A model generated the notes under the pieces. It saw only the letters and a program-made list of their open reading frames with translations, made no database searches and had not been told where the DNA came from. A program made the translations under genes and the position numbers. This document shows positions 1-5,346 of a DNA stretch of 7,687 nucleotides, piece after piece. Source of the stretch: Nanobdellota archaeon (lineage in GTDB: Archaea > Nanobdellota > Nanobdellia > Pacearchaeales > GW2011-AR1); assembly GCA_018829425.1 (NCBI GenBank), contig JAHJUA010000114.1, positions 1-7,687 of the forward strand, in the 5' to 3' direction. Every line of letters begins with the position of its first letter. The first letter of the stretch is position 1.

Positions 1-1028
1 GAGAACAAACTCTTTGTTTTTATCAATTCTATAAGGAGAGCAACACCTCCCCAAGAACAAAAGATTATCATGTTTCTTCTTCTCTCTGCTTGGAATAAAA
101 ATGCTAAAAATGCAGCTAGGGCAAAAGCCATGTAGATATATCTAAATCCACCCCAAGTGAAAGACATAGCTCCAGTGAACAATCCTGCAAGAGCCCCATA
201 TAAAATCCTTCTTCGAATACTTTCCTGTTTCCATGCTAATATGAAAAACAAAAATGCCAGCCAGAACCAAACCATTCCAAGACTTTCAATCTCAGGAATT
301 CCTCCAGTAGTTCTGTGAAGCATAGAACTATTGAAAACATAAAAAACCGTTGCGATAATTGAAGCCAGCGTGGCTTTCTTCTCTGAAAATTTAAATGTGA
401 ACAAAGTTCTTACGAAAAGGAAAAAGAAGATTGTGGCCAGAACTGAAAAAATAACGGGTGCTATGATTGCAGCATATGTAATAGAAGTGGTCATAATCAA
501 TGAGAGAGCCTTGTAAATAAAGAATATGGCCCAAGGCATCATACTCACATAAGCGTAATTTTTTGTTCCCAGCGGAGCAGACCTCATTATATCTGGGTTT
601 TGAAGCGTTCCTTGAGAAATCTCTGTTGCGTGTCTTAAATATAAAAACGGATCTAAGTCAGGCCCAAGGGTCCAGTCTCCTGTGCTTACATCTTTCAATC
701 CAGAAAAGTTCTGCGTTCTCACAAAACCAGTCGCGAAGATAAGCCACAACAAGATAGGAATGAACATTAAAGAGTATCTTTCATGGTACGCGGCTACAGC
801 CGAGAGCGCCAGCATAAAAGCAAGGAAAGCCCAGAGCATCGACGGCAATAGAAGGAAAAACTGAAACAACGCGAATCTCCCGAAGAAACCAGAACCGAAT
901 TGAGTCTGGACTAATATTGATACAATAATGAAGAACGCAGTTAATATTGAAAACCAAAGAACCCAATTATTCTTTACCACAATTTTTTTTAATTTTGACA
1001 AGTCAAAGTCAATAGTTTCTTCGCTCAT
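1..1028 (-). CDS. stt3: STT3-type oligosaccharyltransferase, N-terminal part (3' end off window)
   Basis: This is the catalytic subunit of archaeal N-glycosylation (STT3/AglB family). It transfers the dolichol-linked glycan to Asn of secreted proteins on the outer face of the membrane. Hand translation from the ATG at 1028 gives 342 codons with no stop, so the C-terminal half, including any WWDxG motif, lies beyond the left edge. Hydrophobic segments lie at about residues 22-40, 53-80 and 87-103. They are followed by the first external loop with the DxD-type metal/lipid site in GPDLDPFLYLR (D124, D126, R132), then helices near 165-178 and 184-206. The second acidic motif follows, HRTTGGIPEIESLG (238-251, E246/E248), and then a GALAGLFTGAMSFTWGG helix. 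These are STT3 signatures. The gene follows the GPT gene by 48 nt and has its own TATA box. Unusually, three hydrophobic segments rather than one precede the DxD loop. The family call is firm; the start is supported by promoter spacing. Confidence 0.88.
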   Translation of the reverse strand, partial: MSEETIDFDLSKLKKIVVKNNWVLWFSILTAFFIIVSILVQTQFGSGFFGRFALFQFFLLLPSMLWAFLAFMLALSAVAAYHERYSLMFIPILLWLIFATGFVRTQNFSGLKDVSTGDWTLGPDLDPFLYLRHATEISQGTLQNPDIMRSAPLGTKNYAYVSMMPWAIFFIYKALSLIMTTSITYAAIIAPVIFSVLATIFFFLFVRTLFTFKFSEKKATLASIIATVFYVFNSSMLHRTTGGIPEIESLGMVWFWLAFLFFILAWKQESIRRRILYGALAGLFTGAMSFTWGGFRYIYMAFALAAFLAFLFQAERRRNMIIFCSWGGVALLIELIKTKSLF

Positions 1029-1050
1029 GTTAAGGAGATGGAGAATTGGT

Positions 1051-1056
1051 TTTAAA
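1051..1056 (-). promoter_or_regulatory. TATA box for the STT3 gene
   Basis: TTTAAA inside a palindromic TTTTAAAA lies 22 nt before the STT3 ATG at 1028, in the 48-nt gap after the GPT stop codon. This is the archaeal TATA-to-TSS distance if transcription starts at or next to the ATG, which suggests a leaderless mRNA. No Shine-Dalgarno sequence precedes the ATG. Confidence 0.5.
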
Positions 1057-1076
1057 ACTTTATTGGTGAGAATGTT

Positions 1077-2084
1077 TTACATAAAAATCAGATATGCCCA
1101 GATGATAATTAAAATCTGGAATCCATGAATGAGCCAAACGACATCATCCTCATAAACTTTCTTGCTTGGCTTTGTTTTTTTAAGAATGGCTATCGCCGCG
1201 TGCTCAAGACCATAAATTTTTTCATAAGGAAGTTCAAGGCTCCCGTCTTCATTTGGTTTTCCAAAGGATTGTTTTTTAAGTCCACCTCTTAACTTAAGCC
1301 CAGTTTCAAGTATGTAAGGAATAAAAACAAATATTGCAATTTTCTGGAAATCTCCAAGAATTGCCATTGCTGCAATGAGCGCTCCAATGCTCCATGTTAG
1401 GGAATCTCCAGGGAAAACTTTTGCAGGATTTTTATTGTAAAACCAAAATCCAACGAGCGAGGCAACCATTGTCAGTCCAATTACTGCAAGCCAAGCAGTT
1501 CCAGTCATGTAGGCAACAAGAGACAAGAATCCCAAAATGATAATTCCCTGCCCTGCTTCAAGCCCATTAAATCCTGCTAAGAAATTATAAGTTGTCGTCG
1601 CCCCAACAACTCCTAAAGGAATCAGGAGAAGTGGATAAAGAATACCAAACTCAACAGCCCCCAAGAATGGAAAGGACATCTTGGAAGCCCCAGCATTGAT
1701 AACAACGAGTGGAATTGAAGCGATTATCGCCAAGAAGATTCTCGTCCTCATCGAAAGGCCTTTATTTCTCCATCCAAATAAATCATCAATTATTCCAACT
1801 ATTGTCAAGAGGAGTATAACGCTCAACAAGGAAAAAATCTTTATGCTTATCCCATCGATATCTTTCATTACAAAAGTTCTTATAGCAATATAGTAAAGAA
1901 CCCCGACAACGAAAGAGATAACAACAACAAGTCCTCCTGAGCCCGCAATGTTCTTTGGTCTTTCGTATTTATTCATATCTTCCCAGACAAGCCCAGCCAC
2001 CTTGGCCTTCTTTATCCAGAAAGGCATTGTGAAAAACGTCAGAACAAAACCAATCACCAGAGAACCAATCAGAACATAAACCAT
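1077..2084 (-). CDS. GPT-family polyprenyl-phosphate GlcNAc-1-phosphate transferase (AglH/ALG7-like)
   Basis: This is a multipass membrane enzyme of the MraY/WecA/GPT family. It probably transfers a sugar-1-phosphate (GlcNAc-1-P in the archaeal and eukaryotic members) from a UDP-sugar to dolichyl phosphate, the first step of N-glycan assembly on the cytoplasmic face. The 335-residue length is normal for the family. Visible signatures are D36/N38 followed by YERPKNIAGSGG (40-51), the catalytic Asp pair in GIIDDLFGWR (D100, D101), NFLAGFNGLEAGQG (167-180) with the conserved Asn residues, and FPGDSLT (224-230, D227). A late GLEH (H295) stands where the family has its histidine motif. About ten hydrophobic helices are apparent. 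It lies between the SpoIIM-like gene and STT3, the last enzyme of the same pathway. The exact sugar cannot be read from sequence. The ATG start agrees with a TATA box 23 nt upstream. Confidence 0.88.
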   Translation of the reverse strand: MVYVLIGSLVIGFVLTFFTMPFWIKKAKVAGLVWEDMNKYERPKNIAGSGGLVVVISFVVGVLYYIAIRTFVMKDIDGISIKIFSLLSVILLLTIVGIIDDLFGWRNKGLSMRTRIFLAIIASIPLVVINAGASKMSFPFLGAVEFGILYPLLLIPLGVVGATTTYNFLAGFNGLEAGQGIIILGFLSLVAYMTGTAWLAVIGLTMVASLVGFWFYNKNPAKVFPGDSLTWSIGALIAAMAILGDFQKIAIFVFIPYILETGLKLRGGLKKQSFGKPNEDGSLELPYEKIYGLEHAAIAILKKTKPSKKVYEDDVVWLIHGFQILIIIWAYLIFM

Positions 2085-2107
2085 AACTAATCCTAATATT
2101 CTCTGTT

Positions 2108-2113
2108 TTTAAA
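2108..2113 (-). promoter_or_regulatory. TATA box for the GPT gene
   Basis: TTTAAA, with an A-rich stretch on its upstream side, lies 23 nt before the GPT ATG at 2084. It fills the 49-nt gap after the SpoIIM-like gene. No Shine-Dalgarno sequence is visible, so a leaderless transcript starting at the ATG is expected. Confidence 0.55.
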
Positions 2114-2133
2114 TTTTATAGAACTTGAATTCA

Positions 2134-2991
2134 TTAGAATAACAAAGGCGTGATGTAAACTTCTATCAATGCTGCCAGAACAAGAATGATTAGGGCTATG
2201 AAAAGCAGAATCACTGCGTTTTCAAAGACATGAATAAATCTCTTCCCTCTAAATCCGTTTCTCAAAACTCCTACTCCAAAGATTCCTCCTGCAAGAGCAG
2301 TTATGAAATATGCTGAAATTTCCGGAAGCCCATGAATCATATATCTTGATATTCCGAGAGGAATCCCCTTCAGGGTGTGGTCTGTAAATATTGCCACTGC
2401 TGCGGCGATGACGCTCGCGTTCCACGCAAGAACAAATATAGCTCCCGCTCCGAATATCAATGATAAAAGAAGAGTGAAAATCATCACATAGACATTATTC
2501 CCAATTATCGAGAAGAACCTTATCCCATTTGTTGTCGAACCTGTTGCGGCTCCCTGCGCTGCGAAGCTGTAACCATCAACACAACTTTGAACTGTCCCAG
2601 GGCTGTTTATGCTACAAAAAGTTTCTATTTGTGCATTAAAGAGTGTTGAATCTTGGAGCACTATAAACCAAAAAGAAAACGCGACGATGAATCCCATGAA
2701 AAGCCACAAAAGAGAAAATATTGCATCCTTATGTATTCTCCACACTTCAAGAACCCCAAACACTTTTTCATCCTCATCCTCTTCCTGTTTTATTATATAA
2801 TAAAAGAATGGCAGAGAAAACATTACGCTAAAAGTGACTACAATCATTCCAGAATATTGTGAAAGTACTGAGTCTGCCGAAAAAAACCATTTAACAAGAA
2901 GAAGCGATAGCGATGCATAAACCAGTCCAATAAAAAACATCTTCCCCGGACCTTTTTCTAACCTCGCTGGATTAATCAAGCTCTCTAACAT
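2134..2991 (-). CDS. SpoIIM/DUF95-family integral membrane protein
   Basis: A 285-residue membrane protein of the SpoIIM (stage II sporulation protein M, DUF95) family. In archaea this family is widespread but has no established function and no link to sporulation. Hydrophobic helices lie near 19-37, 47-67, 89-111, 167-200, 222-242 and 257-280. The family signature is clear: GNN (164-166) leading into a Gly/Ala-rich helix with LAWNASVIAA (188-197), then IHGLPEISAYFITALAGG (219-236, with H220, G221, E224), and IEVYITP (276-282). An acidic EEDEDE patch (70-75) falls in a cytoplasmic loop. A roughly 55-residue external loop (112-166) contains C126 and C137, the only cysteines, which could form a disulfide. 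It sits upstream of the N-glycosylation genes, but the TATA boxes between them suggest separate transcripts. The family call is strong; the role is unknown. Confidence 0.82.
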   Translation of the reverse strand: MLESLINPARLEKGPGKMFFIGLVYASLSLLLVKWFFSADSVLSQYSGMIVVTFSVMFSLPFFYYIIKQEEDEDEKVFGVLEVWRIHKDAIFSLLWLFMGFIVAFSFWFIVLQDSTLFNAQIETFCSINSPGTVQSCVDGYSFAAQGAATGSTTNGIRFFSIIGNNVYVMIFTLLLSLIFGAGAIFVLAWNASVIAAAVAIFTDHTLKGIPLGISRYMIHGLPEISAYFITALAGGIFGVGVLRNGFRGKRFIHVFENAVILLFIALIILVLAALIEVYITPLLF

Positions 2992-3014
2992 AAAATCATT
3001 ACCGAAATCTAATT

Positions 3015-3020
3015 TTTAAA
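3015..3020 (-). promoter_or_regulatory. TATA box for the SpoIIM-like gene
   Basis: TTTAAA lies 23 nt before the ATG at 2991. On its upstream side the minus strand reads GGAGAAGA, a purine-rich, BRE-like stretch. It shares the roughly 90-nt divergent intergenic region with the plus-strand promoter of the isomerase-family gene. Confidence 0.55.
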
Positions 3021-3054
3021 TCTTCTCCATAACATCCACCAAAATCAGAATAAT

Positions 3055-3061
3055 TTTTATA
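3055..3061 (+). promoter_or_regulatory. TATA box for the isomerase-family gene
   Basis: TTTTATA lies 21 nt before the ATG at 3083. The earlier in-frame ATG at 3065 is only 3 nt from this box and would lie upstream of the expected transcription start. The site therefore decides the start codon in favour of 3083 and suggests a leaderless mRNA. Confidence 0.5.
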
Positions 3062-3082
3062 TCGATGTTTCTTCAGTCTTAC

Positions 3083-3913
3083 ATGAAAAGGGAAGATAAA
3101 AATAAATTTAATCAAATTGTTGAGGATATAAAGTCCATAAAAATCCAGGGCGCGAGAAACATTGCAGAAGCAGCAGTTAAAGCGTATTTTCTTTCCCCAT
3201 CTAAAAGTTCCAAAAATTCTCTTTTAAAATCCAGACCAACAGAGCCAATGATGCAATATGTTCTTAATCTTGCCGAAGCAGGAACACCATTAAATAAAAT
3301 ACTTCTTCATTCAAAAGATTCCCAAGATAAAATAAATAAGTTCACTTTCAAACTAGTAAAAAATGAGGATAAAATTTTTACGCACTGCCATTCTTCAAGC
3401 GTTTCCAACGCACTAGTTTATGCGAAGAAGAAAAGAAAAAAATTCCAAGTTTACAACACGGAGACGAGGCCCTTGTATCAGGGTAGAAAAACTGCGCGCG
3501 AACTTGGAAAAGCAGGAATAAAAGTTACGATGTTTGTGGATTCCGCCGCCGCCTTCGCGCTTGAAAAACAGAGTAGTAAAGATAAAATCTTCGCGAACAA
3601 AATCTTTATCGGGGCAGATGCTCTTCTCAATGAAGGAATAATTAACAAGGTTGGAAGCTACCAAATTTCAGAACTCGCGCACTATAATAAAATTCCAGTT
3701 TATATCCTCGCCGATTCTTGGAAATTCACTTCAGATAAAGTTCCTGTAGAGCAAAGGCCTCTGAATGAAATTTGGAATAAAGCACCAAAAAATGTTAAGA
3801 TAAAAAATCCTGCTTTCGAGTTCGTTCCTAAGAAATATATCAAAGGGATAGTCTCAGAATTTGGTGTTCAAAGTTATAGCGACTTTGTTAAAAAGTGTAA
3901 GAAAAGAAAATAA
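3083..3913 (+). CDS. eIF2B / ribose-1,5-bisphosphate isomerase-family protein
   Basis: This protein belongs to the IF-2B fold family (eIF2B alpha/beta/delta, methylthioribose-1-phosphate isomerase, ribose-1,5-bisphosphate isomerase). R15P isomerase converts ribose-1,5-bisphosphate to RuBP in archaeal AMP salvage. From the ATG at 3083 it has 276 residues, somewhat short. Motifs in that numbering: KIQGARNIAEAA (20-31), SRPTEP (50-55), FTHCHSSS (99-106) with C102 where isomerases have the catalytic Cys, TETRPLYQGRKTA (126-138), FVDSA (151-155), IGADAL (176-181) with D179 where they have the catalytic Asp, and IKNPAFEFVP (240-249). THCHS and the Cys/Asp pair favour an isomerase over an eIF2B regulatory subunit, which typically lacks the Cys. 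It is the only plus-strand gene here, and no RuBisCO or AMP phosphorylase is in view, so the substrate is uncertain. The lysine-rich C-terminus ends 2 nt from the convergent gene. An in-frame ATG at 3065 is a less likely start. Confidence 0.8.
   Translation: MKREDKNKFNQIVEDIKSIKIQGARNIAEAAVKAYFLSPSKSSKNSLLKSRPTEPMMQYVLNLAEAGTPLNKILLHSKDSQDKINKFTFKLVKNEDKIFTHCHSSSVSNALVYAKKKRKKFQVYNTETRPLYQGRKTARELGKAGIKVTMFVDSAAAFALEKQSSKDKIFANKIFIGADALLNEGIINKVGSYQISELAHYNKIPVYILADSWKFTSDKVPVEQRPLNEIWNKAPKNVKIKNPAFEFVPKKYIKGIVSEFGVQSYSDFVKKCKKRK
3890..3913 (-). terminator. Possible T-tract terminator for the unknown 127-residue gene
   Basis: Read on the minus strand, the sequence just past the TAG at 3916 is T-rich (TTATTTTCTTTTCTTACAC then TTTTT). 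Archaeal transcription can end at such T runs without a hairpin. The tract is the complement of the Lys-rich C-terminal codons of the convergent gene, so it may be a by-product of that coding sequence. Confidence 0.3.
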
Positions 3914-3915
3914 TT

Positions 3916-4299
3916 CTAGGCAACTTCAATTTCTTTTATCCATAGCATCTCAGGATGTACAGGTTCTCTCCTCTCATCGGGAACTGAATCCAATCCAAAT
4001 CGTTTTTCAAGTTTTTCCAGCCTCCTTTGGGATTCACAAGTGATTATCAAAGTTGCAGGAAAGGAAGTTGTTGGTTTTTCGCTTCTTCCAAGCAAATCCG
4101 GAAACAAAACTGCCGAACCTTTAGGATAATCTCTTCCATTGACCTTACCAAAATCATAAACATCTCCTTCAAAAAGTCTTGTATCCCTGTGCAATAAATC
4201 GCTCCTTGGACAGGGAACTCCTTTATCTTGCACTAAATTAACTATCCCTGCATAAACAAGATCCAAACTCCAAAACCGATAATAACCCTGATTATTCAT
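3916..4299 (-). CDS. Hypothetical protein, 127 residues, no recognised family
   Basis: I do not recognise this protein. It appears soluble, with no signal peptide or long hydrophobic segment. The N-terminal 25 residues are aromatic-rich and partly amphipathic (YYRFWSLDLVYAGIVNLV). A middle region (about 30-75) has several Asp, Gly and Arg residues that look like short strands and loops (EGDVYDFGKVNGRDYPKG). A hydrophobic strand PATLIITC (81-88) is followed by a charged helix QRRLEKLEKRFGL (91-103) and a Pro/Glu-rich tail. It is probably a real gene: a TATA box sits 23 nt before its ATG, the composition is globular, it starts 34 nt after prefoldin, and its stop lies 2 nt from the convergent gene's stop. 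The C30-P-C... segment has only one Cys, so no zinc knuckle is evident. A role in translation or RNA metabolism is possible from the neighbours, but that is only a guess. Confidence 0.65.
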   Translation of the reverse strand: MNNQGYYRFWSLDLVYAGIVNLVQDKGVPCPRSDLLHRDTRLFEGDVYDFGKVNGRDYPKGSAVLFPDLLGRSEKPTTSFPATLIITCESQRRLEKLEKRFGLDSVPDERREPVHPEMLWIKEIEVA

Positions 4300-4322
4300 C
4301 TAGTTTCTTAGATTGTAATAAA

Positions 4323-4328
4323 TTTAAA
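4323..4328 (-). promoter_or_regulatory. TATA box for the unknown 127-residue gene
   Basis: TTTAAA lies 23 nt before the ATG at 4299, within the 34-nt gap after the prefoldin stop codon. The box-to-ATG spacing equals that of three other genes here. No Shine-Dalgarno sequence is present, so this gene probably has its own leaderless transcript. Confidence 0.55.
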
Positions 4329-4333
4329 CATTT

Positions 4334-4717
4334 CTATTCTTTCTGCGCCGCTAGAATCATATTCTTTGCCTCTTCTTGAATTTCATCCATTTTTTCCGCC
4401 AGCTCTTTCTTTACACTTTCTAATTTTACTATTTGTTCCCTGAGAATCCTTTTCGTTTCAGGAACATCTTTCTTGACGAGATTTTTATTCCCAATATTAA
4501 CAATTAAATCTTCAGACCGAATCTCTGCCTTAACAAAAATACCCCTTCCGATTTGCACAAGAATCTCTTTCCCAGTTGAGCCTTTTATTTCATCCAATCC
4601 AAAATCAATCGAAGTAAGTTCTGTTATGCCCTCATCAACTGCCTGAAACTGCTGTTGTAACTGACGAATTTGTTGTTCATACATTCCAAGTTTGAGCATA
4701 AGTTCTTGTTCTTCCAT
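4334..4717 (-). CDS. pfdA: Prefoldin alpha subunit (GimC alpha)
   Basis: Archaeal prefoldin is a cytoplasmic hexamer (two alpha, four beta) that captures unfolded nascent proteins with coiled-coil tentacles and hands them to the thermosome. The 127-residue length is slightly short for an alpha subunit. The order fits the family: an N-terminal coiled coil (about 1-28, Gln/Leu-rich), a beta-hairpin core (about 29-78) containing KEILVQIGRGIFVKAEI and LIVNIGNKNLVKKD, and a C-terminal coiled coil (about 80-127, EQIVKLESVKKELAEKMDEI). The two beta hairpins distinguish it from a beta subunit, and pfdB is not in the window. It lies 53 nt after the EMC3-like gene with no TATA box of its own. A GGAGG Shine-Dalgarno sequence is present, so it is probably co-transcribed with the EMC3-like gene. 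The leader also holds an in-frame ATG at 4771 that is closed by a TAA one codon before this start. Confidence 0.9.
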   Translation of the reverse strand: MEEQELMLKLGMYEQQIRQLQQQFQAVDEGITELTSIDFGLDEIKGSTGKEILVQIGRGIFVKAEIRSEDLIVNIGNKNLVKKDVPETKRILREQIVKLESVKKELAEKMDEIQEEAKNMILAAQKE

Positions 4718-4720
4718 TTG

Positions 4721-4771
4721 TTATTTGTTCCTCCTATAACGAATGTTTGAAAATCTCTGATTTTCTTCCAT
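4721..4771 (-). other. 16-codon in-frame open frame in the prefoldin leader
   Basis: An ATG overlaps the EMC3-like stop codon (TAATG, A at 4771). It opens 16 codons beginning MEEN that end in TAA at 4723-4721, one CAA codon before the prefoldin ATG and in the same frame. It contains the GGAGG Shine-Dalgarno sequence. It could couple translation of the two genes by reinitiation, be a remnant of a longer prefoldin N-terminus, or be chance. I would not annotate it as a protein without further support. Confidence 0.2.
4730..4734 (-). promoter_or_regulatory. Shine-Dalgarno site for prefoldin alpha
   Basis: GGAGG lies 12 nt before the ATG at 4717, a rather long spacing. The codon two before that ATG is TAA, so no upstream in-frame start can be used without a stop. 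No TTTAAA box stands at the 22-23 nt position, in contrast to the promoter-proximal genes. Confidence 0.55.
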
Positions 4772-5310
4772 TATACAACCTTGAAAACTTTTCTTAGAAT
4801 GCTGCTGAATAATATTGAGCCGATAAGATAAAACCAGAACCATGATAATCCTAAGAACTTTATATTTCCAGCTACTATGAAAAAGTCAGAGAACCATCTG
4901 AACAAAAGAATGAATGGAATTGCAGTGTAGATAACGGGCCTCATACTCAGTTTCATCATAGGGCTCATCATCTCAAGCGATTTCATACTCAGTTCATTAT
5001 ATTCTTTTGAACCTCTTTCAAGACTCTTGATTTTCGCTTGAAGTTCTTTCTGTTCTTTTTTCAGCTCCCTCATAGTTTCCTGGTCTGTTCCATATTTTTG
5101 AGTCAGCGTCGTTATCAAAGCCATCACAAGAACAATAAGACTCATCCCGCCAAGATAGTTCCAGTTAAGAAGAACGCCGAGTGTAGGGTTAAGAACTGCG
5201 TGAGCAGTATTTTTGAAAATAGGAACACTGTTCCACATCGATGCAATAATAAGCGACGCAAACATCGCAATGAAAATTCCCTTGAAGCTACCTTTGCCTT
5301 CGTTATCCAT
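4771..5310 (-). CDS. EMC3/TMCO1-family (DUF106) membrane insertase, archaeal YidC-like protein
   Basis: A 179-residue membrane protein of the EMC3/TMCO1/DUF106 group, the archaeal relatives of YidC/Oxa1/Get1. It is thought to act at the cytoplasmic membrane as an insertase for short or poorly hydrophobic membrane segments. Hydrophobic segments lie near 11-28, 52-70, 122-141 and 154-172. A charged, predicted cytoplasmic coiled coil (about 74-112, RELKKEQKELQAKIKSLERG) separates the second and third. The third begins with the Met-rich MMSPMMKLSMRP motif that is typical of the family. It directly follows secY on the same strand (36-nt gap), a position often seen in archaea, which supports work alongside the Sec translocon. 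A TATA box in the gap gives it its own promoter, and prefoldin alpha probably shares its transcript. There are no cysteines. The family call is strong; insertase function is inferred from homologues. Confidence 0.85.
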   Translation of the reverse strand: MDNEGKGSFKGIFIAMFASLIIASMWNSVPIFKNTAHAVLNPTLGVLLNWNYLGGMSLIVLVMALITTLTQKYGTDQETMRELKKEQKELQAKIKSLERGSKEYNELSMKSLEMMSPMMKLSMRPVIYTAIPFILLFRWFSDFFIVAGNIKFLGLSWFWFYLIGSILFSSILRKVFKVV

Positions 5311-5333
5311 TTTAAATGAAAAGAATTATTGTT

Positions 5334-5339
5334 TTTAAA
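5334..5339 (-). promoter_or_regulatory. TATA box for the EMC3-like/prefoldin unit
   Basis: TTTAAA preceded by AAAGA on the minus strand lies 23 nt before the ATG at 5310, in the 36-nt gap after the secY stop. A second TTTAAA touches the ATG itself (5311-5316) and is too close to act as the TATA element. No Shine-Dalgarno sequence is visible. Confidence 0.55.
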
Positions 5340-5346
5340 TCTTTAA

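Noticed and set aside
682..1128. Short open frames on both strands between 682 and 1128
   Set aside because: All are in other frames of the STT3 coding sequence or run into the GPT 3' end. The long, open STT3 frame with family motifs explains the region.
2609..2862. Two overlapping plus-strand open frames of 63 and 69 codons
   Set aside because: Both are antisense to the SpoIIM-like gene; the Ser- and Phe/Leu-rich runs mirror the acidic EEDEDE stretch.
3065..3082. Upstream ATG (3065) as start of the isomerase-family gene
   Set aside because: It lies 3 nt from the likely TATA box, upstream of the predicted transcription start. The ATG at 3083 has the right spacing, and the family's N-terminus does not need the extra six residues.
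2992..3082. Possible small RNA or riboswitch in the divergent intergenic region
   Set aside because: The roughly 90 nt are accounted for by two TATA boxes with leaderless starts. I see no strong inverted repeat or C/D-box motif.
3413..3664. 83-codon minus-strand open frame
   Set aside because: It is antisense to the well-supported isomerase-family gene and its product has no recognisable features.
3861..4043. 60-codon plus-strand open frame spanning the convergent junction
   Set aside because: It overlaps the ends of two better-supported genes in other frames and lacks promoter or ribosome-site support.
5311..5316. TTTAAA directly next to the EMC3-like ATG
   Set aside because: It is too close to the start codon to position transcription; the copy at 5334-5339 has the spacing seen at other genes.
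5038..5319. 93-codon open frame on the plus strand
   Set aside because: It is antisense to the EMC3-like gene, and its Phe-rich start mirrors the Lys/Glu coiled coil. No independent support.
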